Positions 34,938-42,989 of a DNA stretch of 64,000 bases are shown here, piece after piece. The stretch is taken from contig JAIEPG010000005.1 in NCBI GenBank assembly GCA_019749895.1, positions 137,371-201,370 of the forward strand. Reading direction: 5' to 3'. The number at the start of each line of letters is the position of its first letter. Within the stretch, counting starts at the first letter, position 1. This stretch comes from Candidatus Babeliales bacterium (GTDB taxonomy: Bacteria; Babelota; Babeliae; Babelales; RVW-14). Below the pieces are notes generated by a model. The model saw nothing but the letters and a program-made list of their open reading frames with translations. It was not told the origin of the DNA and did no database searches. The translations under genes were made by a program, and so were the position numbers.

Positions 34938-35738
34938 TCACCCAACCATCTGCATACCGTTGGCAAATAGCTTCTTTTCTATCGTTTTTAAAAAAGCAAC
35001 ATCTTGCTCAAAATCAGCCAAGCTGTCTTGATATTTTTTTTCAGTTTCAATCGTTAGCAAACTATTTGTCGGATATATCGAAAAAATTTTACCCAAATCA
35101 AACGTCCCTGCACCAAAGTGCCAGTGAACATCGTAAACACCCTTTTGATCGCCATCAGTCAAGTGATACATAGTCGGCTTAAGCTTATTAAACTGATTAA
35201 CAAAATAGTAAGGTTCGTAGCCCAAAGCATTAGCTGCACAAATAGCATGTCCGGCGTCAAGGCAAAAACCAACACCAGAAAATTCCATAACTGCCCTTAT
35301 ATGCTCTGGCAAATAACCAACAGCGGTCTGGCCATTGCCCAATTCTGGTACGATATGATATGGTTTATTTTCAATTAACATGCGTTTATCAAAAAATTTC
35401 TTAAATTGCTCAGCTGTCTGCTCAATGTTTCCACCAACGCCAGGATGTACCACCACAAATAACGCACTCAAAGAATCGGCCCAACGCAACGATTCGCTTA
35501 AAATCTTTTGATTGCTTTGTTCACATTCTTTTTTAGATAAATTGAGACCATGCGCAAAATGTGGCGCATGAATAACAAACGGAATATTTAATGAAGTCCA
35601 TAAAGAAACATAGCGATCAAATGAGCCAGGAACTGCATAAAGCTCAATGTACGAATAAAGCCCTTGCTCATAAAGTTTTCTTGCATCGTTAATATATCGC
35701 TCATTAGTTGACCAAACTTTTAGACCAAATTTATACAT
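34938..35738 (-). CDS. TIM-barrel sugar isomerase/epimerase-like protein
   Basis: A 266-residue member of the xylose-isomerase-like TIM barrel (AP endonuclease 2) superfamily. Metal-site residues are spread as expected: HAPHFAHGLNL, VVVHPGVGG, VPELGN, CLDAGHA, HLTDGD and DVHWHFGAGTFDL. Such proteins isomerise or epimerise small sugars. It is the first of the glycan genes in the run reading NeuB, NeuA and the others, and lies 19 bases after a secreted-protein gene. GGAGAG lies seven bases before the ATG. It could supply the six-carbon precursor of the NeuB reaction. Confidence 0.75.
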   Translation of the reverse strand: MYKFGLKVWSTNERYINDARKLYEQGLYSYIELYAVPGSFDRYVSLWTSLNIPFVIHAPHFAHGLNLSKKECEQSNQKILSESLRWADSLSALFVVVHPGVGGNIEQTAEQFKKFFDKRMLIENKPYHIVPELGNGQTAVGYLPEHIRAVMEFSGVGFCLDAGHAICAANALGYEPYYFVNQFNKLKPTMYHLTDGDQKGVYDVHWHFGAGTFDLGKIFSIYPTNSLLTIETEKKYQDSLADFEQDVAFLKTIEKKLFANGMQMVG

Positions 35739-35757
35739 GTTCTAACTCTCCATTCGC

Positions 35758-36729
35758 TCAACTAACCGGACTCAAATACTGCTTGTACAACAACGTCTCA
35801 AGCGCTACACCACCAAAGACCGCAAAAAGCGCCTCTTGCGAAGCAAAATAATGAATAATTTCATCGTCATCAAAATTAAGCTTGCCAAGCTTGGTACGTA
35901 AATTTTCATAGTGAACCGACTCTTGCCATTTTTTTTCAGGATCAGCAGCAACGCCCAACAGTTCATTGCCGGCAAAGCAATACTGCGCGAGCACTTTCAT
36001 TTCGTTGGCCAGCGAACCGTGCGCAATAAGATAATAGTACTTTGAAAGCGTACGATAAAACGGAAAACGCTCAAAACAAACTTTAAACCAATTTAGGCAG
36101 TAACCAACAAAAACAAATTCGACATGGACATCTTTTATTGCACCAGAAAATTGCTCTTCAAACATATCTTTTATTGTCCAAATTAAATCTTCATCAAGAA
36201 TAAAGATATAAAGCTTGGAACACTGATAACCATTATCGCGGAACAACTTAAAACTGCGCAAGCCCAAAAACGCCGACTGCTCGGTTGGTGCAAACATGAG
36301 CGCATCGGCCCCTTCTTCTTTTTTTTCAGGCAGCATAATGTGACGCTTGCCATACACAAATTCAAGAAATGCCTGTGCTTTTTCAAGCGAGCTGAAGCGA
36401 TATCTGAGAGGCTTTCCTGTTTCGTAATCAAAAATAAACGAATGAAAATAGGGTTTTATAGCGTCGTAAACATCAAGAATGTTTTCTGAAGCGGGAACAA
36501 TATCCATAAGTTTGAGTGCTTCTTGCAAAAAAGCGCTTGGCTTACCTTGCTGACTAAATAATGAAAGCTCTATTTTTGGTTTTTGCGCTACCAATTTTTG
36601 CAAGTCAAAACGGCCAAAGACCCGCTGAGATTGTAATTGTTCGGGTTGTTCGTGGGCAGAGTTTGCTGCGCAGAAGCAAGTGTAAAAGAGAAGTACTATT
36701 CTCAAAAAAATACTTTTTTTACTTTTCAT
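35758..36729 (-). CDS. Secreted protein of unknown family
   Basis: A 323-residue protein with a signal peptide (KSKKSIFLRIVLLFYTCFCAANS). The mature part mixes alpha and beta character, with many aromatic residues. One segment reads KLYIFILDEDLIWTIKDMFEEQF and another DVHVEFVFVGYCLNWFKVCF. Three or four cysteines are present. No domain is recognised. No good ribosome site is visible. It lies just upstream of the nonulosonate operon in the same direction, and downstream of the GC-rich repeat-bearing gap, so it may be transcribed on its own. Confidence 0.65.
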   Translation of the reverse strand: MKSKKSIFLRIVLLFYTCFCAANSAHEQPEQLQSQRVFGRFDLQKLVAQKPKIELSLFSQQGKPSAFLQEALKLMDIVPASENILDVYDAIKPYFHSFIFDYETGKPLRYRFSSLEKAQAFLEFVYGKRHIMLPEKKEEGADALMFAPTEQSAFLGLRSFKLFRDNGYQCSKLYIFILDEDLIWTIKDMFEEQFSGAIKDVHVEFVFVGYCLNWFKVCFERFPFYRTLSKYYYLIAHGSLANEMKVLAQYCFAGNELLGVAADPEKKWQESVHYENLRTKLGKLNFDDDEIIHYFASQEALFAVFGGVALETLLYKQYLSPVS

Positions 36730-36967
36730 AATTTTTCTTAATTTTTTATCTTTTTACAATCTCTGTTTTTTATTTTCCAACACATCTCGTTTTTTTCCAA
36801 AGGGGTATTGCGACCCCTTTGGGATGGCGCACTTGGGCTGGTTGCCCAAGACCCACTTGTCGCACCGAATCGCTGCAACCGCGCTTACGCGCTCTGTGTG
36901 CTCACGGTGCTTAGCAGTACGATTAATTATACTTTTCATGATTCTAATTCCTATTTCATTTTCAAAT
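36730..36967. other. GC-rich structured intergenic segment
   Basis: The 480-base gap 36730-37209 holds no confident gene. Its first half contains two perfect hairpins: CCAAAGGGG / CCCCTTTGG (36797-36805 with 36814-36822) and CTTGGGC / GCCCAAG (36832-36838 with 36844-36850). A GC-rich block runs to about 36915. On the minus strand a 61-codon frame (36754-36939) starts with ATG after AGGA and would encode a basic peptide; it runs through both hairpins, so I leave it uncalled. A structured RNA or repeat remnant is equally possible. Confidence 0.45.
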
Positions 36968-37072
36968 CCCGTTCTCCCTGAGGAACAACTCGCAGAGTTG
37001 TGTCTCGAAGGGCCCGCCCATCAACCCGAGGCACCCTTCGAGACGCTCTTCGAGCTCCTCAGGGAAAACGGG
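36968..37072. repeat. Nested palindromic intergenic repeat, copy B
   Basis: Outer arms CCCGTTCTCCCTGAGGA (36968-36984) and TCCTCAGGGAAAACGGG (37056-37072) differ at one position. Inner arms GTCTCGAAGGG (37002-37012) and CCCTTCGAGAC (37034-37044) are perfect. A small hairpin ACAACTC-GCA-GAGTTGT (36985-37001) lies between the arms. The layout matches copy A at 11011-11130, with different spacer content. Confidence 0.85.
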
Positions 37073-37124
37073 GAGGGGTAACATTTTTTCAAATTTCAGA
37101 GACACTTCGCAGCTCCCCCGATCG

Positions 37125-37208
37125 CCCTGAGGAGCGCTGCGCAAGCAGTGCGTCTCGAAGGGCCCGAGTACCCGACGTAGCATTAGCGAAGACGGGTGTC
37201 TCGAAGGG
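37125..37208. repeat. Half-copies of the palindromic repeat next to pseB
   Basis: CCCTGAGGA (37125-37133) and GTCTCGAAGGG (37152-37162) repeat the left half of copies A and B in the same orientation, with a GC-rich hairpin between them. A further GTCTCGAAGGG lies at 37198-37208, two bases from the stop codon of pseB. No inverted right arm is found, so this is a truncated or rearranged copy. Confidence 0.75.
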
Positions 37209-37209
37209 A

Positions 37210-38202
37210 CTACAAAGAATCAATCATCGTGCGCATCTGATCAACCGTAAGCCATTCATTATTATTCCCGCTGTGATACTCAAAATCTGGCGCCACCGGA
37301 CGCGCATTTTTATGCAATGAGCTAGTAGCACCCATTATTTTATATTCAGGCTCTATCACATAATAATCATCATATTCATACGTATGGCGCGCATCTTCGC
37401 TGGTTATCATCATTTCATGAATTTTCTCACCAGGCCGAATGCCAACATTGCGCAATGAAATTGCCGGCGCAATTGCCTGCACCAAATCGGTCACGCGCAT
37501 TGATGGAATTTTTTTTACAAAAAGCTCGCCGCCTTCCATAATTTCAAACGCTTGCAAAACCATTTCTACCGCATCTTCAAGCTTAAGCCAAAAGCGCGTC
37601 ATGCGCGTGTCGGTAATGGGCAACTCATGCGCGCCTGATTTAATTAAATGCTGAAAATAGGGAATTACCGAGCCACGACTACCGGCCACATTGCCATAGC
37701 GCACCACAGCAAAACGCGTTTTGTAAGCACCGCTGTACACATTGCCTGCAACAAAAAGCTTGTCTGAACAAAGCTTGGTAGCACCATACAAATTTATGGG
37801 CGCACAGGCTTTGTCCGTACTTAATGCAATAACTTTTTTAACCTTGCAGTCAATTGCCGCATCAATAACATTTTGCGCACCAAGAATATTAGTTTTTACT
37901 GCTTCAAAAGGGTTGTATTCGCACGACGGCACTTGCTTGAGAGCGGCAGCATGAACAACAATATCAATGCCGTCAAAGGCACGATACAAGCGCTCTTTGT
38001 CGCGCACATCACCAATAAAAAAACGTAATTTTTTATTGCCACGAAATTCAGGTCTGTTGGACATAATAAATTGTTTATATTCATCACGCGACAAAACTAC
38101 GATGCGCTCTAGATTTGGATAACGTTGTAAAACAATTTCAATAAAAGCATTACCAAAAGAGCCTGTCCCGCCAGTTACCAACAATGAACGTGCCGATTTC
38201 AT
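37210..38202 (-). CDS. pseB: UDP-GlcNAc 4,6-dehydratase (PseB/FlaA1 type)
   Basis: A 330-residue extended SDR that converts UDP-GlcNAc to a 4-keto-6-deoxy sugar, the first step to pseudaminic acid and related sugars. The cofactor motif is TGGTGSFGNAF. The lines HAAALKQVPSCEYNPFEAVKTN, ALSTDKACAPINLYGATK and VRYGNVAGSRGSVIP match the PseB/CapD-type family, including the Tyr-x3-Lys pair. GAAGG lies six bases before the ATG at 38202. It follows the GDP-fucose synthase gene in the same direction and is probably in one transcript with it. It likely feeds the nonulosonate operon downstream. Confidence 0.9.
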   Translation of the reverse strand: MKSARSLLVTGGTGSFGNAFIEIVLQRYPNLERIVVLSRDEYKQFIMSNRPEFRGNKKLRFFIGDVRDKERLYRAFDGIDIVVHAAALKQVPSCEYNPFEAVKTNILGAQNVIDAAIDCKVKKVIALSTDKACAPINLYGATKLCSDKLFVAGNVYSGAYKTRFAVVRYGNVAGSRGSVIPYFQHLIKSGAHELPITDTRMTRFWLKLEDAVEMVLQAFEIMEGGELFVKKIPSMRVTDLVQAIAPAISLRNVGIRPGEKIHEMMITSEDARHTYEYDDYYVIEPEYKIMGATSSLHKNARPVAPDFEYHSGNNNEWLTVDQMRTMIDSL

Positions 38203-38234
38203 AACTTCCCTTCTCTCTTTTTTTTCATTCCTAC

Positions 38235-39317
38235 TCACATGCGTTTTTCTGCCTGCGCTACAATATTATGCACCAATGTCGTTGGATTTTTATAAGCAGC
38301 GTACGCGGAAAAAAGACCCTCTTCAAGGCTTACGCGTGCTTGCCAACCAAGCTTGTTAATACGCGCGACATCAAGCAGCTTGCGCGGCGTGCCATCAGGC
38401 TTGGTGCTGTCCCAATGAATGGCACCTTTAAAACCTACAACTTTTTTTACTATCTGCGCCAAATCAGTAATTTGTATATCAACACCAGCACCAATATTTA
38501 ACAGCTCACCAACATCGCGGTACGAATGATTTTGCATTAAAAATATGAGCGCTTGTGCTAAATCGTCCACATACAAAAATTCACGGTATGGCGTTCCACT
38601 TCCCCACAGGGTTACACCCGCTTTAGTAACGCCCAGCTGACCCAGCAAATCTACCCAGGTTGCCGCTTGCACTTCAAAGCCAACCGGATACATCAGCAAA
38701 TCGCGCTCAACCTCTGCCATTTTACCCGCACTCAACAACTTGGCAAGATGAAACTTACGAATGAGAGCCGGTACCACATGCGATGTTTCCAAATTAAAAT
38801 TGTCACCTGGTCCGTACAAATTGGTAGGCATAACCGAAAAAAAATTGGCACCATACTGCTCGTGATAATAACGACACAATTTTATGGCCGCAATTTTGGC
38901 AACGGCGTACGGCTCATTGGTTGGCTCAAGCGGGCCAGACAATAAATATTCTTCTTTGAGTGGTTGCGGTGCATATTTTGGATAAATGCACGAAGAGCCA
39001 AGATTGATTAATTTTTTAACACCAGAGCGATGCGCTGCATGAATAACGTTGGTAGCAATCGTCAGATTATCGTACAAAAATTCTGCTTTGTAGGTTTCGT
39101 TGGCAAGAATGCCGCCCACTTTGGCTGCTGCTAAAAAAACATATTCCGGCTGTTCTTGCTCAAAAAAAAGCTCTACCGCACTTTGTCTGCGTAAATCAAG
39201 CTCATAAACTGCACGTGTGACAATGTTGTGGTAACCCTTACCCTGCAACGTTTTAATGAGCGCTGAGCCAACAAGCCCAGCATGCCCGGCAACATAAATT
39301 TTTGAAGAATGCTGCAT
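38235..39317 (-). CDS. fcl: GDP-L-fucose synthase
   Basis: A 360-residue bifunctional epimerase-reductase making GDP-L-fucose from GDP-4-keto-6-deoxy-mannose. Family marks are VAGHAGLVGSAL, FLAAAKVGGILANETY, INLGSSCIYPKYAPQPLKEEYLL, the catalytic EPYAVAKIAAIKLC and the PTNLYGPGDNF block. It is about 35 residues longer than the E. coli enzyme, mostly at the C-terminus. It is immediately downstream of gmd, six bases apart, giving the two-step GDP-mannose to GDP-fucose pathway. Confidence 0.95.
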   Translation of the reverse strand: MQHSSKIYVAGHAGLVGSALIKTLQGKGYHNIVTRAVYELDLRRQSAVELFFEQEQPEYVFLAAAKVGGILANETYKAEFLYDNLTIATNVIHAAHRSGVKKLINLGSSCIYPKYAPQPLKEEYLLSGPLEPTNEPYAVAKIAAIKLCRYYHEQYGANFFSVMPTNLYGPGDNFNLETSHVVPALIRKFHLAKLLSAGKMAEVERDLLMYPVGFEVQAATWVDLLGQLGVTKAGVTLWGSGTPYREFLYVDDLAQALIFLMQNHSYRDVGELLNIGAGVDIQITDLAQIVKKVVGFKGAIHWDSTKPDGTPRKLLDVARINKLGWQARVSLEEGLFSAYAAYKNPTTLVHNIVAQAEKRM

Positions 39318-39323
39318 AAGTAC

Positions 39324-40472
39324 CTATCCAACGGTATGTTGTTGAAATGAAACATTGTGCGTTGTGTACGAAAAATCTTTTTGTTTGCAGGCGGAAATAC
39401 CCGCACCAACCGGTACAAGATCAGCAAATTTTAAATCATAGTCAACCATAATATTTACCAGCTCTTCAAACGAAACACGCGGCTGCCAACCTAAATTTTT
39501 TTGCGCTTTGCTAATGTCAGCTTGTAAAAAATCTACCTCGCACGGTCTAAAATAACGCGGGTCAATGTGGATTATTGCATCGCCCGTTTTAAAAAAGCGC
39601 GCCCAGGCACTCGTACAACTTTTAATTAAACCTTTTTGTAGCACGCCCTCGCCCCGCCACTCAAGCTCTAAACCGGCGTACGCAAAAGCCTTTTCAACAA
39701 ATTCTTTAACAGAATGACTGCTTCCCGTGCCCACAACATAATCGTCTGGCTTACCGTCTTGCAGCATTAACCACATCATTTCAACATATTCTGGCGCAAA
39801 GCCCCAGTCGCGCTGTGCATCGAGATTGCCCAAATACAAAACGTGCTGCTTGCCCGCAAGCATGTTGGCTACCGCTCTGGTAATTTTGCGCGTTACAAAT
39901 GTCTCGCCACGGCGCGGACTTTCGTGATTAAATAAAATGCCATTACAAGCAAACATATTGTACGAAGCACGATAATTAACGGTCATCCAATAACTATAAA
40001 CTTTTGCAGCAGCATACGGACTTTGTGGTGCAAACGCCGTTGCTTCGTGCTGGGGCGGGCAGGCTGAGCCAAACATTTCTGATGATGATGCTTGGTAAAA
40101 ACGTGCCGTGCTGCCACTGCGGCGCAGCGCTTCCAGCAAACGCGTGGTGCCAAGGCCGGTCACATTGCCCGTGTATTCTGGCATATCAAACGAAACTTTA
40201 ACATGCGACTGAGCGCCCAAGTTGTACACTTCGTCGGGCTGAATTGAATAAATCAGTTGCGTAAGCACGCCGGCATCGCTTAAATCGCCATAATGCAAAA
40301 AAAGGCGGGGCTGCGCTTCATGCGGGTCTTGATAAATATGATCGATACGTTGTGTATTAAAACTTGAAGCGCGGCGAATGATGCCATGAACATGGTACCC
40401 TTTTGAAAGTAAAAACTCGGCCAGGTACGAACCGTCTTGACCGGTAATACCGGTAATCAATGCTTTCTTCAT
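39324..40472 (-). CDS. gmd: GDP-mannose 4,6-dehydratase
   Basis: A 382-residue NADP-dependent dehydratase forming GDP-4-keto-6-deoxy-mannose. The cofactor site is [17 protein letters not shown]. Family blocks are [36 protein letters not shown], the catalytic [13 protein letters not shown], and [17 protein letters not shown]. The ATG at 40472 is set by AGGAG six bases upstream; the frame is open for 23 codons further but those are not family sequence. First gene of the gmd-fcl-pseB unit. Confidence 0.96.
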   Translation of the reverse strand: MKKALITGITGQDGSYLAEFLLSKGYHVHGIIRRASSFNTQRIDHIYQDPHEAQPRLFLHYGDLSDAGVLTQLIYSIQPDEVYNLGAQSHVKVSFDMPEYTGNVTGLGTTRLLEALRRSGSTARFYQASSSEMFGSACPPQHEATAFAPQSPYAAAKVYSYWMTVNYRASYNMFACNGILFNHESPRRGETFVTRKITRAVANMLAGKQHVLYLGNLDAQRDWGFAPEYVEMMWLMLQDGKPDDYVVGTGSSHSVKEFVEKAFAYAGLELEWRGEGVLQKGLIKSCTSAWARFFKTGDAIIHIDPRYFRPCEVDFLQADISKAQKNLGWQPRVSFEELVNIMVDYDLKFADLVPVGAGISACKQKDFSYTTHNVSFQQHTVG

Positions 40473-40579
40473 GAGCCTCTCCTTGCAGATGCATGGTTTT
40501 TGGTTGTTTCGAATGTAGCGCAATCGCACGGCGTTGTCCATGAGGCACAGATTGAAAAAATCTCATTTTTTTGAATGTC

Positions 40580-40609
40580 TTGAACTTTGCTGACTACTTT
40601 GAGTATTTT
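40580..40609 (+). promoter_or_regulatory. Candidate promoter of Pro-rich secreted gene pair
   Basis: TTGAAC (40580-40585) is followed after 18 bases by TATTTT (40604-40609), each four or five of six consensus bases, about 50 bases before the ATG at 40661. A 12-base direct repeat TCTCATTTTTTT flanks it (40561-40572 and 40621-40632). Confidence 0.4.
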
Positions 40610-40660
40610 TTTGAAGTGGTTCTCATTTTTTTAAAAAATATCTTGAGAAGGAAAGCGGCA

Positions 40661-41599
40661 ATGAAACGTCAAAGTATCTTTTTTTTGTTTTTTTTATCTA
40701 TTGCTTCAAATGTGCAGGGCATGAGAGGTGGGCACCTGCCTCCGCCAGGCTTTCCAACGCCACCACCAAGACCAACTTCGCAACAATCAACTATGCCACC
40801 AGCTCGACCAACCTCTGTCTCTATGCCAACGTCCCCGGTACGCTCTGCCCAACCAATGAGCCCCGCTCATTCTCCAGCAAAATTCAGCACAGCTCCCCAA
40901 CAACACCAATCAACTCCTTCCTCACCACAATCAAGACCAACGTCTTATCAAGCGCCAACCTATAAATTTCCCACCTGGAGAAACCCTATCGCGCTTTGGC
41001 AAGAGCGAAGAGCAACTTCGTACATGAAAAAACAAACCATAGATCCTAAATTTTCTACAGAAATGGAAAAACTCAAGGGCGCACCGGCAACAATACAAAA
41101 AAAAGGTCTTGAAGTTTTACAAGCAATCGAAAAAAATGAAGCTAGATTAGCAAAAATTAAACAAAACGAAGCTACGTTACTTCAAAAAATAAAAGATAAC
41201 CCACGCTTGACTGAATACAAAAACAAACTTAATGATCGTATAACCAAATTCATCAATTATGTTGATGGTATAACCAATCCTTCTATTCCAAAAGATCAGC
41301 AACTTTCATATAAAGAACGAAATAAAACTTTACTTGATTTCGCAAGCGACAAAGATATTGCCATCATGAGAAAATATCAAAAAAACGATTTTTCTAGTGA
41401 CGGATTTACCCGAGAAGAAAACTTTAAAATAAATAATTTAATCCAAAATTCACTCAATAAAGGCATTATTTCTAAAGAATTGCAAAAAGAACAGATGGAA
41501 GCTTCACGCATTAATCAACAAAAAAGATTCGCAGAAACTGAAGCAGCAAAATTGGCCGATCAACGCAAGCAACTATTTGGAAAACCCTCTGCTCAATAA
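40661..41599 (+). CDS. Secreted Pro-rich / coiled-coil protein (copy 1)
   Basis: A 312-residue protein. The signal peptide is KRQSIFFLFFLSIASNVQG. About 90 Pro, Ser and Thr-rich residues follow (PPRPTSQQS, PARPTSVSMPTS), then a helical, Lys/Glu-rich part with MEKLKGAPATIQKK and RLAKIKQNEATLLQKIKDN that looks coiled-coil. No enzyme domain is recognised. The ATG at 40661 has AAGGA eight bases upstream; the longer frame from 40571 lacks a signal peptide at its start. The next gene is a paralogue with the same leader. Export to the envelope or outside is likely; function unknown. Confidence 0.75.
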   Translation: MKRQSIFFLFFLSIASNVQGMRGGHLPPPGFPTPPPRPTSQQSTMPPARPTSVSMPTSPVRSAQPMSPAHSPAKFSTAPQQHQSTPSSPQSRPTSYQAPTYKFPTWRNPIALWQERRATSYMKKQTIDPKFSTEMEKLKGAPATIQKKGLEVLQAIEKNEARLAKIKQNEATLLQKIKDNPRLTEYKNKLNDRITKFINYVDGITNPSIPKDQQLSYKERNKTLLDFASDKDIAIMRKYQKNDFSSDGFTREENFKINNLIQNSLNKGIISKELQKEQMEASRINQQKRFAETEAAKLADQRKQLFGKPSAQ

Positions 41600-41642
41600 A
41601 TAAACTTAGTTAATATTAAACTATCTTGGGAAGGAAACGGTA

Positions 41643-42977
41643 ATGAAACGTCCCAGTCTTTTATTGTTGTTTTTTTTATGCGTTGCTTCAAATGCACAGG
41701 GCATGAAATTTTTTAGACCATCTCCACCACCGCAAAATCCTGCATCAATGGAACCACAAAAACACTCATCACAACCACCAACGTCACGCCCTGCTCCACG
41801 GCCAGTAACACCACCACCAGCTCAAACCCCAAAAACCTGGTTGGACCGCTCGGTGCAATATCATGAACAACTAGCGAATATTAATAGAAAAGCTGCAACG
41901 GCTCCTTTTTGGAAAAAACCTTTCTATCAAACACAGGCATTTATTACCAAGCAAAAAATAAATTACGCAGGAAAACAAGCATTTGACAAAGCAATTAAAA
42001 CTGGAAAAATTTCACCGCAAGAACTTACTGAACTCAAACAAGGCAACGCAACTAAAGATATGCAAGTAGCACGCTTTACAGCGCGGCAAGAATGGCAAAA
42101 AAATTTACAAAATATGCGCACTTTAAGCTTACAATCAGAAAAAGCACTCGATGCTGTACAAAAGGAAGGAAGCGTTTATTCACAAAAGGTGAGAGATAGG
42201 GCAGTACGAGCGGCAGAGGGTAAACTTTCTCCAGAAGAACAAAAACAAATTGGTACTTTATCAGCAGAAGAAACTGCGCTATTAAAAAAAGCGGCTACAA
42301 ATATTAACCAAAAAATTGATCCAATGAAAGGTTTTAGTCCTGCAGAAATATCCGCTTGGGAAAAGATATCAGAAGTAAAACTGGGTAATGGCCTTAATGA
42401 GCAATTCAACACATTGCGACGAGAATCCTATAAGCTTTCAGACAAAGTTTTTGAAGCAGAAAGAATAGCAAGGGCTTCAGGAAAATCTTATGTAGCGCTA
42501 TTCCCACAAGGTTCTCAAGTATCCACGCCAAAAATCACACAACCACAACCAGCTCCACATTCAACCATACCCACTACACCACCTTCACTTGCTTCACAGC
42601 CAGTAACACCAACTCCACCAGCAACAGCAGCACTCGCAAAAGAACAGCAAAGAAAAAAAGATGAAGAATATAACCAACGATTACTTGCAGAACAAAGCAA
42701 AATTCCACAAAAACTACAAAGATCACAAGAGCTTTTTCAACGAAATTATGAAGCCGAATTGCGCCAAAAAGCTGCCTCACGGCGAGAATTCGAAATGTTT
42801 AGCGCAAGGCAAACGGGAGATCCGAAATTAATTGCAAAAACTCAGGCAAAACACGACAAAGAAAGAGCAGCAGAACAACCAGCAATAGATCGAGCCAACG
42901 CCGAAATAGCAGCAGAAGCAGCGAGAAAAGCAGCAAAAAAACAGCCCGCTTCTACACTAGCACCAACACAACCGTAG
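41643..42977 (+). CDS. Secreted Pro-rich / coiled-coil protein (copy 2)
   Basis: A 444-residue paralogue of the preceding gene: signal peptide KRPSLLLLFFLCVASNAQG, a Pro-rich segment (PPTSRPAPRPVTPPPAQTP), then helical stretches rich in Gln, Lys and Glu. A second Pro/Thr linker lies at about 295-325 (PQPAPHSTIPTTPPS). The C-terminal helix is very Ala/Lys-rich. The 28 bases up to the ATG repeat the leader of copy 1 with few changes. No recognised domain. The gene ends 12 bases from the convergent ABC transporter gene. Confidence 0.72.
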   Translation: MKRPSLLLLFFLCVASNAQGMKFFRPSPPPQNPASMEPQKHSSQPPTSRPAPRPVTPPPAQTPKTWLDRSVQYHEQLANINRKAATAPFWKKPFYQTQAFITKQKINYAGKQAFDKAIKTGKISPQELTELKQGNATKDMQVARFTARQEWQKNLQNMRTLSLQSEKALDAVQKEGSVYSQKVRDRAVRAAEGKLSPEEQKQIGTLSAEETALLKKAATNINQKIDPMKGFSPAEISAWEKISEVKLGNGLNEQFNTLRRESYKLSDKVFEAERIARASGKSYVALFPQGSQVSTPKITQPQPAPHSTIPTTPPSLASQPVTPTPPATAALAKEQQRKKDEEYNQRLLAEQSKIPQKLQRSQELFQRNYEAELRQKAASRREFEMFSARQTGDPKLIAKTQAKHDKERAAEQPAIDRANAEIAAEAARKAAKKQPASTLAPTQP

Positions 42978-42989
42978 CTTTAAATAACT

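Noticed and set aside
36797-36822. Hairpin as a rho-independent terminator
   Set aside because: On the plus strand the T run precedes the stem, and on the minus strand the stem is followed by A residues; neither gives a terminator.
36824-37081. 85-codon plus-strand frame across the GC-rich island and repeat B
   Set aside because: It runs through palindromic arms (LPEEQLAELCLEG-type translation), so it is repeat DNA read in frame.
37000-37320. 106-codon plus-strand frame over repeat half-copies and the pseB 3' end
   Set aside because: Composed of repeat arms and the antisense of pseB.
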